Source of the DNA: Deltaproteobacteria bacterium
GTDB taxonomy: Archaea > Thermoplasmatota > Poseidoniia > Poseidoniales > Poseidoniaceae
Length of the DNA: 53,315 nucleotides
Assembly (NCBI GenBank): GCA_028344335.1
Contig: JAOMAZ010000009.1
Location: 1 to 53,315 of the forward strand
Direction: 5' to 3'
A program made the position numbers and the translations under genes. Of the stretch, positions 38,801 through 46,523 are shown in pieces. Under the pieces are notes generated by a model. The model searched no databases. It was not told the DNA's origin and saw nothing but the letters and a program-made list of their open reading frames with translations. Numbering within the stretch: position 1 is the stretch's first letter; every line of letters starts with the position of its first letter.

Positions 38801-39796
38801 GGGGTAAAAGAATGGTTTGGTGGAAATAAGTCGGGTTATGATGTTAATATTATAGAGGTTTGGCCGATTGAACACCGTTGGTTTAATGAAAGTGGAAATA
38901 TTGAAAATGCGCCTGAAGGCCTGACTTGTTATCTAGAATCTATTGATTCCTTTTCTGGTTTGGTGATATCTTCAACAGAGTGTGGGCCTGGAAATATTCA
39001 TGCTCACCCTATGATGTCAACTCCAAGATTAAATTTAACTTGGTTAGAAGATGAGGTTGAAGTATCTTATGTGGAAAATGGATATTCTAGTGATGAGTTC
39101 TCATATTCTTTATATGAATTAGAAGATGTAGGGGTTGAAGCTTTTGATTGGGATGGTAAAACATATCTAAAGTGGAGTAATCCATTAAATCTGGAGCGTT
39201 CCGCTTGGCCTGTAATACTAAGGTCTAGTTATGGAATTGAAGTGAAGTTTCTTGAACAGAGAGAGGAATTTGAACTTTCAAAATATTGTGGGGAAGATGT
39301 TTGGATCTGGTGGCGCAAAGAAATGGCTTATGTTGGTTCAGATCAAATTGACACATGGGTAATAGAAGTTGGTGAGCACGAAATGCCAGAATCTGGATTC
39401 TTACCTTACCAATTTAATTTCTCTGAAAAATGGGTGATTTTGGAAATATCAGAAACATACCTTGATTATGGAGATTTGAATATAAGTGTAAGGTTAGAAA
39501 ACCTAGATAATGGAATGGTGATTGTATTTAATTTCAAGTCTTATGGAAAATCTCCCTATCCAACAAATCAACAAACTTTGGAGAGTAATGTTCGTTGTCC
39601 TGCTGAAGAATTGGAGTTTTACAGCACTACTACTGCGATTAGTGTAGGTGGTATTTCTGCTATTCTTTTGGTTATTAGTATTGCAGTTTGGAAGCGACGT
39701 CGAATTAATGATCAAATTGGTGTTCCAGAACCATTTGTTGGAAGTAGTAATTTGGCTGGTATCGTTTCCCCTTCTGAAGTGGATTCATCCAATTAG
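35885..39796 (+). CDS. Large cell-surface subtilisin-like (S8) serine protease
   Basis: Signal peptide MFQHKAFLLTAMMVIMPFGGAFS; triad contexts VIAYADTGIDRDHA, GRHGTHIGGTLA, STGSSMATPAAASF; oxyanion-type APGNNGG; C-terminal TM ISVGGISAILLVISIAVWKRRR. Confidence 0.92.
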   Translation: MFQHKAFLLTAMMVIMPFGGAFSIPITPAEEYETILYSEDGWTAESWSSVRNIGFEPLRLISPNELLVWGSKGERVGDAEWHAGIDVIEPDGDVRIILEPRLPHSAVSKILSTLNSYEIEYQPSPNSPLPMRILTEWYGIEPILQTPGILWVEPILETKARNEVAAGIMTEGLLNSTTAWEFGLNGSNVVIAYADTGIDRDHACFRNQTSSLGNATGIPSQEHRKIILLNESLDDWDDPSHSDGRHGTHIGGTLACSFVDGTNASEGTSLTYAAKLVVQDIVNESGWIPPDVDWLLWEGLTQGAVIHSDSWGDDTTQYTARTYDFDAWSSEVPWSVAFIAPGNNGGQMMEPANARSVVAVGVSTKSEEPGLYQWSSVGEAHDGRRGIHITTPGMGIVSAKADGIHDSMNNGTRSSTGSSMATPAAASFTVILQQLVEEGYFSNGTGFTPSGPLLRALLALAAEPIPNLVHNQGTTGLGPDNIQGWGRANLSRLVNFNNLSNSSVWIHDSYQMENWQQNVEDRVWAAEIDGKPLDRVIQSGWDGSGAMGPFIKTGESYSWNLSLTGEQIDVRLSWSPRPEPAQIDDLQLKLEFPDGKVAYGDDFDAFGNTNLHQNSQQMMPINETTVGIRLPVSMIGGFESVNLTVEGRFVNIGNQSDMLGVDGDKIGFSLAVKGLKNNILPEIPEIIDPFDGMEITPWSELNEYYWGSGNSVDGPYLASIPENWQSSFSDFSFNGWIHLSNYFNLSLVNFSAFRLNIDGNYSPEGFQFRLLNDSMWGDNNSSTVWVGNVSWGDGGEYNSSNYSIVPLFWEVESFYGNLSIDVIVEIENNSYWYAIPFSVNERERGDVLWFNISDSEQHYFAEGTFGGGSIEINASSSSGYHLIEYDPTKIYSFEIGYANIENNIVSSESLPFPLLVCNSNIDYSHLENATLINNSYSFNYTGHLKNVNFSSCYSGLNLNVILKEINLNILPNGVKEWFGGNKSGYDVNIIEVWPIEHRWFNESGNIENAPEGLTCYLESIDSFSGLVISSTECGPGNIHAHPMMSTPRLNLTWLEDEVEVSYVENGYSSDEFSYSLYELEDVGVEAFDWDGKTYLKWSNPLNLERSAWPVILRSSYGIEVKFLEQREEFELSKYCGEDVWIWWRKEMAYVGSDQIDTWVIEVGEHEMPESGFLPYQFNFSEKWVILEISETYLDYGDLNISVRLENLDNGMVIVFNFKSYGKSPYPTNQQTLESNVRCPAEELEFYSTTTAISVGGISAILLVISIAVWKRRRINDQIGVPEPFVGSSNLAGIVSPSEVDSSN

Positions 39797-39863
39797 CGCG
39801 ACTCAACCTTGAAGACCACTTCGGCGGTGGCACGACTACGCCGCGGCGACGCGAGGTATTAAA

Positions 39864-40868
39864 ATGGCAGAAAGACTCTACTTAGGAATAGACCTTGGGA
39901 CATACCAATCCACAATTGCTTCAAGTGATGGTAAAATGCACACTATTGAAACTGTGGTGGGAAAACCAAAGGACCCCGTTGCTCGAAATATGCTTGGAAG
40001 AGATGTATTATTTGGTTCAGATGCATTAGAGAAGAAATTAGCTTGTAATATCTACCGCCCAATGGCTGCTGGTGTTGCTCAAGATGATGAGGCAAACTTG
40101 GCTGCTGCAAAGGCGTTCGTCACTCACTTGATTGAGTCTGTTGACCCAGAAGAATTTGATGAAGTATACGGCGTCATTTGTAGTCCTTCACACATCACCT
40201 TCACTGACAAATCAAACCTTGTCGCAACCCTACGTGGTCAAGTCAATGCAATTATGGTAGTTAGCGAACCGTTTGCTACTGGTTTTGACCAAGACCAATA
40301 CATGGGTTCAATTGTTGTAGATATTGGTGCAGGAACAACTGATATTGCTCGCTTATACGGTACTTTCCCTAACGAAAGTGATGAAGATACAGTTCTTGAG
40401 GCTGGAGATTGGCTTGATGGAATACTTATGGATTTAGTCTCGAAGAAATATACGGGAGCACAGTTGACAAAAGACATGGTTCGATTGTGGAAAGAAAAAT
40501 ATTCCTATGTTGGTAGTGATGACCGTGAGTGTGAGGTAGAACTATCTGTTGAAGGAAAGAAGAATATTGTAGATGTTGGAGATATAATTCGCCAAGGTTG
40601 TGAACAACTTATTCCTCACGTTGTTAATGGTGTTAAAGCAATTATTGCAACTGCTGATCCTGAATACCAACCTCAATTCCGAAACAACATCATCTTAAGT
40701 GGTGGTGGATCAATGATTGAAGGTGTTGCTGATATGGTTGCTGACCAATTAGCAGACATTGGAGATGTTCGAGTTTGGTGTGTTGAAAATCCAATTGAGA
40801 GTGTTGCATCTGGTGCTTTAAAGCTCGCTAGTGCAATGCCAGATGACCAATATACTGCAATCAACTAA
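39864..40868 (+). CDS. Actin/MreB/MamK-like ATPase
   Basis: Phosphate-1 LGIDLGTYQSTIASSDG, phosphate-2 SIVVDIGAGTTDIARLYG, adenosine motif NNIILSGGGSMIEGVAD; 334 aa. Confidence 0.88.
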   Translation: MAERLYLGIDLGTYQSTIASSDGKMHTIETVVGKPKDPVARNMLGRDVLFGSDALEKKLACNIYRPMAAGVAQDDEANLAAAKAFVTHLIESVDPEEFDEVYGVICSPSHITFTDKSNLVATLRGQVNAIMVVSEPFATGFDQDQYMGSIVVDIGAGTTDIARLYGTFPNESDEDTVLEAGDWLDGILMDLVSKKYTGAQLTKDMVRLWKEKYSYVGSDDRECEVELSVEGKKNIVDVGDIIRQGCEQLIPHVVNGVKAIIATADPEYQPQFRNNIILSGGGSMIEGVADMVADQLADIGDVRVWCVENPIESVASGALKLASAMPDDQYTAIN

Positions 40869-40953
40869 GTGTTTTGGCAAGTCCTCGTAGGGGCCCATAA
40901 CTTGGGTCTTCAGTACCTTTCCAATGTGAAGGTTCAAGAATGGTCTGTCGCCG

Positions 40954-42240
40954 ATGCAGTGCGATATCATGTCTATTGAGGCCGCTGTACCTACCTCGGA
41001 TTCCACATCTGGGATGATTGACAACAGTGATCGAGCCGCTTTGGAGGGAATGTTGAAAGCATATCCTGTAGAGCAGTTGGTCGAAGAAGTTCTAATTGCC
41101 TGGGAAGAATTAACTGAGAGGAATAAAGATTTAGCTGATGCAAAACAAAAATTGAGAATTACAGAATTAGATTTGGCTGAACGTGAAGATGGAGTTGCTC
41201 CTGAATTGGCTAGATTGTCTGAAGCAGAAAAAAGTTTACAAGACCGAGATGCTCGTATTATTCACTTAGAGAGAATGCTTGAAGATGCTCGTTCAGAAAT
41301 TGAATCAACTGCTGCCTCAATGACTGCTGAAGAAAAGGCTGCTTTAGATGCTGAAAACTCTCAACTTAGAGATTTAACTACTGAACAAGGTGGAGTAATC
41401 ACAGAGATGGAAGAAAAAATGGATCAGTTGGTCGAAGCGCTCGATAAAGCTGCACAAGCTGGTTTAACTTCAATAACGGCTGATGAGGTTCGTGGATTGA
41501 AATCACAACTTGATGCAAGAGAGGAAGATTTGGCTGCTGAATCTGCGGCTCGTGAGGCTTTGGAAGAAGAACGGCAAAGACTGCGAGATATTGCTGATAG
41601 ACTTCGTGGCCTTTTAGATCAAAGAGATCGTCGCTTAGGTGAATTAGAAGAACAATTGGAACGCGTAATGACCGGGCCCCGTTCTGTGAGTGCTGAACAT
41701 GATTATTTAGTTGAGCAAATTGAAGAACTAAAGAGAAGGTTACTTGAAAGAAATAGAGAATATGAGGCTTTGAGAAGAAGAGAACGCCGCCTTCACAATG
41801 ATGTCTTCGAGCGAGATGAAAGAATGCAACAAATGCAACTTACCATCGCTGACATAGAAGCAGCTCTGCTTGACCGCACCTCTGAATTAAAAGAAGTAGA
41901 GAGCCAACGTGAAAGAGCGATGCTTGAATTAGATGCTTCTCGACGCAATGAAAGAACTCGGGAAGTGGTTGGTAGAGTATTCCAAGACTCTCTTGGATTA
42001 GTAAGGGACCATACAAAACGTGAGGATACTCGGGAAAGAATTGTAGAAGATGGCCCAAAAAAGAGAACCCTCTCAACACCTTCATTAGATGATATTCATA
42101 CTCTTGCTGGTGGTGAAGAAATAGAATTGGAGAAAAATACTGAAAGTTTAGTGCAGGGAGATCAACCTGAACAAAGGCCAAATGCACCAGGTGGTTCTGG
42201 AGACCCAATTATCTATGAAGATGAAGAATCAGAGTCTTGA
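40954..42240 (+). CDS. Long coiled-coil protein (~428 aa)
   Basis: Extended heptad-rich Glu/Arg/Leu/Ala sequence, e.g. EERQRLRDIADRLRGLLDQRDRRLGELEEQLERV and EQIEELKRRLLERNREYEALRRRERRLHNDVFERDERMQQMQ; no other domain seen. Confidence 0.85.
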   Translation: MQCDIMSIEAAVPTSDSTSGMIDNSDRAALEGMLKAYPVEQLVEEVLIAWEELTERNKDLADAKQKLRITELDLAEREDGVAPELARLSEAEKSLQDRDARIIHLERMLEDARSEIESTAASMTAEEKAALDAENSQLRDLTTEQGGVITEMEEKMDQLVEALDKAAQAGLTSITADEVRGLKSQLDAREEDLAAESAAREALEEERQRLRDIADRLRGLLDQRDRRLGELEEQLERVMTGPRSVSAEHDYLVEQIEELKRRLLERNREYEALRRRERRLHNDVFERDERMQQMQLTIADIEAALLDRTSELKEVESQRERAMLELDASRRNERTREVVGRVFQDSLGLVRDHTKREDTRERIVEDGPKKRTLSTPSLDDIHTLAGGEEIELEKNTESLVQGDQPEQRPNAPGGSGDPIIYEDEESES

Positions 42241-42946
42241 GTTCTTCTGCTAACAAATCAATTTTAGCTTCTTCAACTAATGTTCCCGTTACAATCCAGT
42301 CGGCTCCAGCCTCAACTGCATTCCTAACATCTTCTTTAGTCCGAATTCCACCACCAACCATCAAACAATCTGCATGTGCTACCTTGATCATATCTGTATT
42401 AACTGGATATTTTGCTCCACTTCCTGCTTCAAGATAGACTATTTTCATTCCATATCCTTTTGCACATAGAGAATAAGAAATTACTTCTTCTGGACTAACA
42501 AGGGGTGTTGCGTTTCCAACTTCACCTACCTTTCCCCCTGGCTCACAAATAAGATATGCAGTAGGTAGCATTTCAATTCCATTTTCATATAACCAAGTTG
42601 CTCCTTTAACCTGTTCTCCAATTAAAAAACGTGGGTTATTACTATTCATTAACATCATGAAAAGGATTCCATCTGCATTTGGAGATAATGCATGAGCCCC
42701 CCCTGGGAATAATACAACAGGCACATTTACAACTTTTTTTATTGCAACAATAGTTGCATGAACTAAATCAGTGGGGGTGTCTGTAGAACCTCCGATTAGT
42801 ATTAATTTACTTCCTACTTCAACTACAATTTTTGCCTTCAAAGCCGCTTCTTCTGGAGATTGGTTTGCTGGATCAAATAATGTTGCATGGCGTGGTGTAT
42901 CGCTCTCACAAAACCAATTCAGTAGTTCCCCCTCCGCAAACATCAT
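42209..42946 (-). CDS. Geranylgeranylglyceryl phosphate synthase
   Basis: HATLFDPANQSPEEAA, LILIGGSTDT, VVLFPGGAHALSPNADGILFMMLMNSNNPRFLIGEQ, PTAYLICEPGGKVGEVGNA, KIVYLEAGSGAKYPV, LMVGGGIRTKEDVRNAVEAGADWIVTGTLVEE. Confidence 0.95.
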   Translation of the reverse strand: MMFAEGELLNWFCESDTPRHATLFDPANQSPEEAALKAKIVVEVGSKLILIGGSTDTPTDLVHATIVAIKKVVNVPVVLFPGGAHALSPNADGILFMMLMNSNNPRFLIGEQVKGATWLYENGIEMLPTAYLICEPGGKVGEVGNATPLVSPEEVISYSLCAKGYGMKIVYLEAGSGAKYPVNTDMIKVAHADCLMVGGGIRTKEDVRNAVEAGADWIVTGTLVEEAKIDLLAEELKTLILHLHR

Positions 42947-42984
42947 CCTTGGCAGGGGTGTTTCGGACTTGTGCCTTCGGGTAG

Positions 42985-43572
42985 TTATTTTACTTGAGAT
43001 GCTAACTCTTTTCCTCTAATTATTGCAGCATCAGCACCTAATTTTTCAGGATGTTTTCCTTGGATTAATTCTATCCAATTTTCTATTGGTTCATTTTCGG
43101 TCCACCATATTTCTCCTGTACCATCTTCTCTAGTCCATTTTTGACTACCAATACTAATTCCTCCATACCATTGAATCAGTTTCCGAGATGGTGGTCTTAA
43201 CATTTTAATATTTGTTAATATTAAATTCGAGGATGATTTTTCCCCTAATGCATCAATGTAAATATCTCCAGACACCTTTCCGCATGAAGTGATAAGGCCA
43301 TCTTCAAAACCAATAATTCTAGTTTTTAATTTAATATCAACACCTTGTTGGGTTGCCATAATAGCCATATTTTTTTCTAACCAACCTCTTCTAAAAGAAT
43401 TATTTTTATAATCAAGTTTGGATGGTATTAAGGATAAATTTTCAATCCAACCTGGGGAATTACATGGTGTTCCTAATTCTTGTTTCATATCAACAATAAT
43501 TACTTCATGTTCTATAAGATCTAATGCGGCTGATAATCCAGTTAATCCACCTCCAGCAATTATCACTTTCAT
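42985..43572 (-). CDS. Short FAD-dependent oxidoreductase, geranylgeranyl-reductase-like
   Basis: MKVIIAGGGLTGLSAALDLIEHEVIIVDMKQELGTPCNSPGWIENL; ~195 aa; ATGA overlap with upstream ferredoxin. Confidence 0.7.
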   Translation of the reverse strand: MKVIIAGGGLTGLSAALDLIEHEVIIVDMKQELGTPCNSPGWIENLSLIPSKLDYKNNSFRRGWLEKNMAIMATQQGVDIKLKTRIIGFEDGLITSCGKVSGDIYIDALGEKSSSNLILTNIKMLRPPSRKLIQWYGGISIGSQKWTREDGTGEIWWTENEPIENWIELIQGKHPEKLGADAAIIRGKELASQVK

Positions 43573-43775
43573 GAAGATACCTCTGGAATAATAGCCAATG
43601 CAAAAACAGGACAAGAAGGAATACAATGTTCACAATGAGTGCAAGATTTTTCATCTACTATTGCTAAATCATTTTCCAGATGAAGTGCATCAACAGGACA
43701 GAGTGCTATACAAGCTGCACAACCATAACAAAGGTCGTCGTCGACTACAAAAATATGGGCGTCAACTCTTGCCAT
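43569..43775 (-). CDS. 2x[4Fe-4S] ferredoxin
   Basis: CYGCAACIALCPVDAL and CTHCEHCIPSCPVFAL. Confidence 0.93.
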   Translation of the reverse strand: MARVDAHIFVVDDDLCYGCAACIALCPVDALHLENDLAIVDEKSCTHCEHCIPSCPVFALAIIPEVSS

Positions 43776-44070
43776 ATACCTTCGAAGCAGTCATCTATGA
43801 AAAGTAATCTCCATAGGAAAGTGAATTTCCACTAAAAAGAGTGCCCGTCCCCTTACCCCTTAGTTTCTACTGGAAGTACTGTTATTAGCTAAAAGTATAG
43901 TAAGAAATGATAGAAGAAAAATATGGTATAGCAAGACCCATTGATTCATATCGCGTAAGGTGTATATTGATTTTGATAGATATTTTTTGATAGGTTGCTC
44001 TATTTTTAGTTCCAGTGGAAATAAGGGGGTGTATGCAAATCTTCATTTCATATGCTCTTGACGGTTACTT

Positions 44071-45384
44071 ATGGTGATGTATTCTCCAGGCAAAACTTCC
44101 TCATATCCAGATGAGCCTGTAGACAAAGGATTGAGATATCATTTTCTTGGAGGAGGGTCTGAAGTTGGAAATGTTGGAATTATTCTTGAAGGAGATAAAG
44201 GAGATAGATTACTTATTGATTATGGCCTTGCACCAACAGATCCTCCTCGTTATCCTGCTGAAGCTCCAAAAGTAACTGATGTAATTGTAACTCATTCACA
44301 TATTGATCACATTGGAATGATCCCATGGATAAGTGGTTCACATCATTCAACATTACACGCAACTCATGTTACTGTGGCATTAAGTGAATTGATGTGGAGA
44401 GATTGTCATAAAGTAAGTAGAATTGAAGGATATCCACTTCCTTGGGATAAAAGAGATATGGATTTTGCTTTAGAAAGTTGGAAAGTTCATAAATTTGGAG
44501 AATGGGTTGAACATGGAAATTGGAAATGGCGTCTACATTCGGCAGGCCATATTCCAGGTGCAGCTATGGTAGAAATCGATATTGGAAATAAGAAAGTCTT
44601 ACTATCTGGTGATTTCGATACTAGGGATTCATCATTAGTTTCTGGTGCTTTGCCTGTGGATGTGGATATATTGTTCGTTGAAGGAACATATGGGGGAAGA
44701 ACTCATCCAAAAAAAGAATTTGAAATAAAAAGATTAATTGAGAGAATTAAAGAAGTAAAAAATAGGGGTGGAACAGTATTAATTCCAGCCTTTGCAAATG
44801 GAAGAGGCCAAGATATTTTGATGACTTTACATTCTGTATTACCAAATTTAAATGTCCATTATGATGGAATGGGAAAAATAATCACTCGGCACTATTTAGA
44901 AAATTCAGAATATCTAAAAGATTCAGAAGCACTTGAATCCGCCTTTAAGTGGGCAAAAAGAGTATCATCAAAATCAGATAAAAAGAAAGCACTTGAAGCA
45001 GATGTAATTGTAACTACAAGTGGGATGTTAGATGGAGGACCATCTATTTGGTATCTTAATAGATTAAGGAATGATGAACGAAATGCAATATTTTTCACCG
45101 GTTATCAAGCCAAAGGTTCTGGTGGTAGAATGCTTCAAGAAGAAGGCAAGCTTCCGATTTTTGGTAATATTTGCCAGATTGATTTAGAATGGGATACATT
45201 TGGTTTTTCTACCCATGCAGGCCATGATGAAATTGTTGAATTTGCAAAAGCATGCGGAGCAAATGATGTTGTTGTCTATCACACAGATCCAATTAATGCT
45301 CGCCCACCCCTAGTTGAAGCATTAGAAGCAAACGGACATACCACCCATCAACCAATCAATGGAGAATCTCATATCATCGAATAA
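44071..45384 (+). CDS. Metallo-beta-lactamase / beta-CASP family ribonuclease (archaeal CPSF/RNase J-like)
   Basis: VIVTHSHIDHIG, SAGHIPGAAMVEID, LLSGDFDTRDS, LIPAFANGRGQDIL, VIVTTSGMLDGGPSIWYL, STHAGHDEIVEFAKACG. Confidence 0.9.
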   Translation: MVMYSPGKTSSYPDEPVDKGLRYHFLGGGSEVGNVGIILEGDKGDRLLIDYGLAPTDPPRYPAEAPKVTDVIVTHSHIDHIGMIPWISGSHHSTLHATHVTVALSELMWRDCHKVSRIEGYPLPWDKRDMDFALESWKVHKFGEWVEHGNWKWRLHSAGHIPGAAMVEIDIGNKKVLLSGDFDTRDSSLVSGALPVDVDILFVEGTYGGRTHPKKEFEIKRLIERIKEVKNRGGTVLIPAFANGRGQDILMTLHSVLPNLNVHYDGMGKIITRHYLENSEYLKDSEALESAFKWAKRVSSKSDKKKALEADVIVTTSGMLDGGPSIWYLNRLRNDERNAIFFTGYQAKGSGGRMLQEEGKLPIFGNICQIDLEWDTFGFSTHAGHDEIVEFAKACGANDVVVYHTDPINARPPLVEALEANGHTTHQPINGESHIIE

Positions 45385-45420
45385 ATTGAATACCTAAACC
45401 GTAAGCGGAGAACGATTCAT

Positions 45421-45726
45421 ATGGCTGCGAAGAGACCAACTAAAGGTAAAAAACCAGCTGCGGGTGGTAAAAAGAAGAGGCGACGTAAGAAAAAAATGCG
45501 TTTAACTTTAAAATCTCGTTCAATGAAAGAAAGTGATACTTATACAGATTCGGTTGGTTGGTCGACCACAGGTAGAGTTTTGGAAGATGCTGTTGCGGCA
45601 CCAGAATCAACCCAAATTAAGCACCAATGCAGTCTTTGCGGCTCAATTATGATGGTACCAAAACCAAAGCGGGCAAAGTATACCATCACCTGTCCTAACT
45701 GTGAACACAAAGACGATTTTTCATGA
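45421..45726 (+). CDS. Small zinc-ribbon protein with highly basic N-terminus
   Basis: MAAKRPTKGKKPAAGGKKKRRRKKKMRLTLK...HQCSLCGSIMMVPKPKRAKYTITCPNCEHKDDFS. Confidence 0.78.
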   Translation: MAAKRPTKGKKPAAGGKKKRRRKKKMRLTLKSRSMKESDTYTDSVGWSTTGRVLEDAVAAPESTQIKHQCSLCGSIMMVPKPKRAKYTITCPNCEHKDDFS

Positions 45727-46523
45727 TACGGGCAATTATTATTACCACCTTGATTTTATTCAGTGGGTTATCTGGGTGTCTTGAAGAAGTTGAAGATTCT
45801 GAAGGATTGTTGCTTGCAACCACAACTTCAATGAGAGATTCAGGATTACTTAATGAATTATTACCTGCTTTTGAAAAAGCAACGGGAATTCATGTTAATG
45901 TTGTAGCGGTTGGTACAGGTGCCGCATTAAATCTTGGAGAAAATGGCGATGCTGATGTATTAATCGTTCATTCACCTGAAAAAGAAATTGAATTTATTGA
46001 AGATGGATTTGGAATTTCTAGAAATACATTTGCTTGGAATAGATTTGTTTTAATTGGGCCGAACAAACTAGATGGATTTTCTAATGCTTCAGAAGCATTT
46101 GCTTCTTTGGAGAATGAATGTTTTGTTTCTCGAGGGGATAATTCTGGAACTCATATTAAAGAATTAGAAATTTGGAAAAACGCAGGTATTGAACCAGGTG
46201 AGGAATATTTGTCTATTGGGCAAGGAATGGCAAGCGCTTTAAATATGGCAGATGAATTACAATGTTGGACTTTGAGTGATAAAGGAACTTGGTTATTTCG
46301 TTCAAACAAATTAGATTTAGAAGCAACATATTGGGAAGATGATTTAACTTTAAACCCCTATAGTATAATTCAATTAAATGGAGAAAAAAGTGAGGAGAGT
46401 TTACGATTTAATGAATTTATTCTTTCTTTTGAAAGTCAACAAATAATCAACAATTATTCAATTAATGGGCAGACACTATTCAATGCAGGTCAACCTAACC
46501 AACTTCCATTAAGTAGCGATTGA
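45723..46523 (+). CDS. tupA: Tungstate ABC transporter substrate-binding lipoprotein (TupA-like)
   Basis: Lipobox LFSGLSGC; LLLATTTSMRDSGLLNELLPAFEKATGIHVNVVAVGTGAAL; SRGDNSGTHIKELEIWKNAGI. Confidence 0.9.
   Translation: MIRAIIITTLILFSGLSGCLEEVEDSEGLLLATTTSMRDSGLLNELLPAFEKATGIHVNVVAVGTGAALNLGENGDADVLIVHSPEKEIEFIEDGFGISRNTFAWNRFVLIGPNKLDGFSNASEAFASLENECFVSRGDNSGTHIKELEIWKNAGIEPGEEYLSIGQGMASALNMADELQCWTLSDKGTWLFRSNKLDLEATYWEDDLTLNPYSIIQLNGEKSEESLRFNEFILSFESQQIINNYSINGQTLFNAGQPNQLPLSSD

Noticed and set aside
43908-43991. Short ORF MIEEKYGIARPIDSYRVRCILILIDIF in the 43.8-44.07 kb intergenic region
   Set aside because: Only 27 aa, with no supporting motif or conservation evidence; could be chance.
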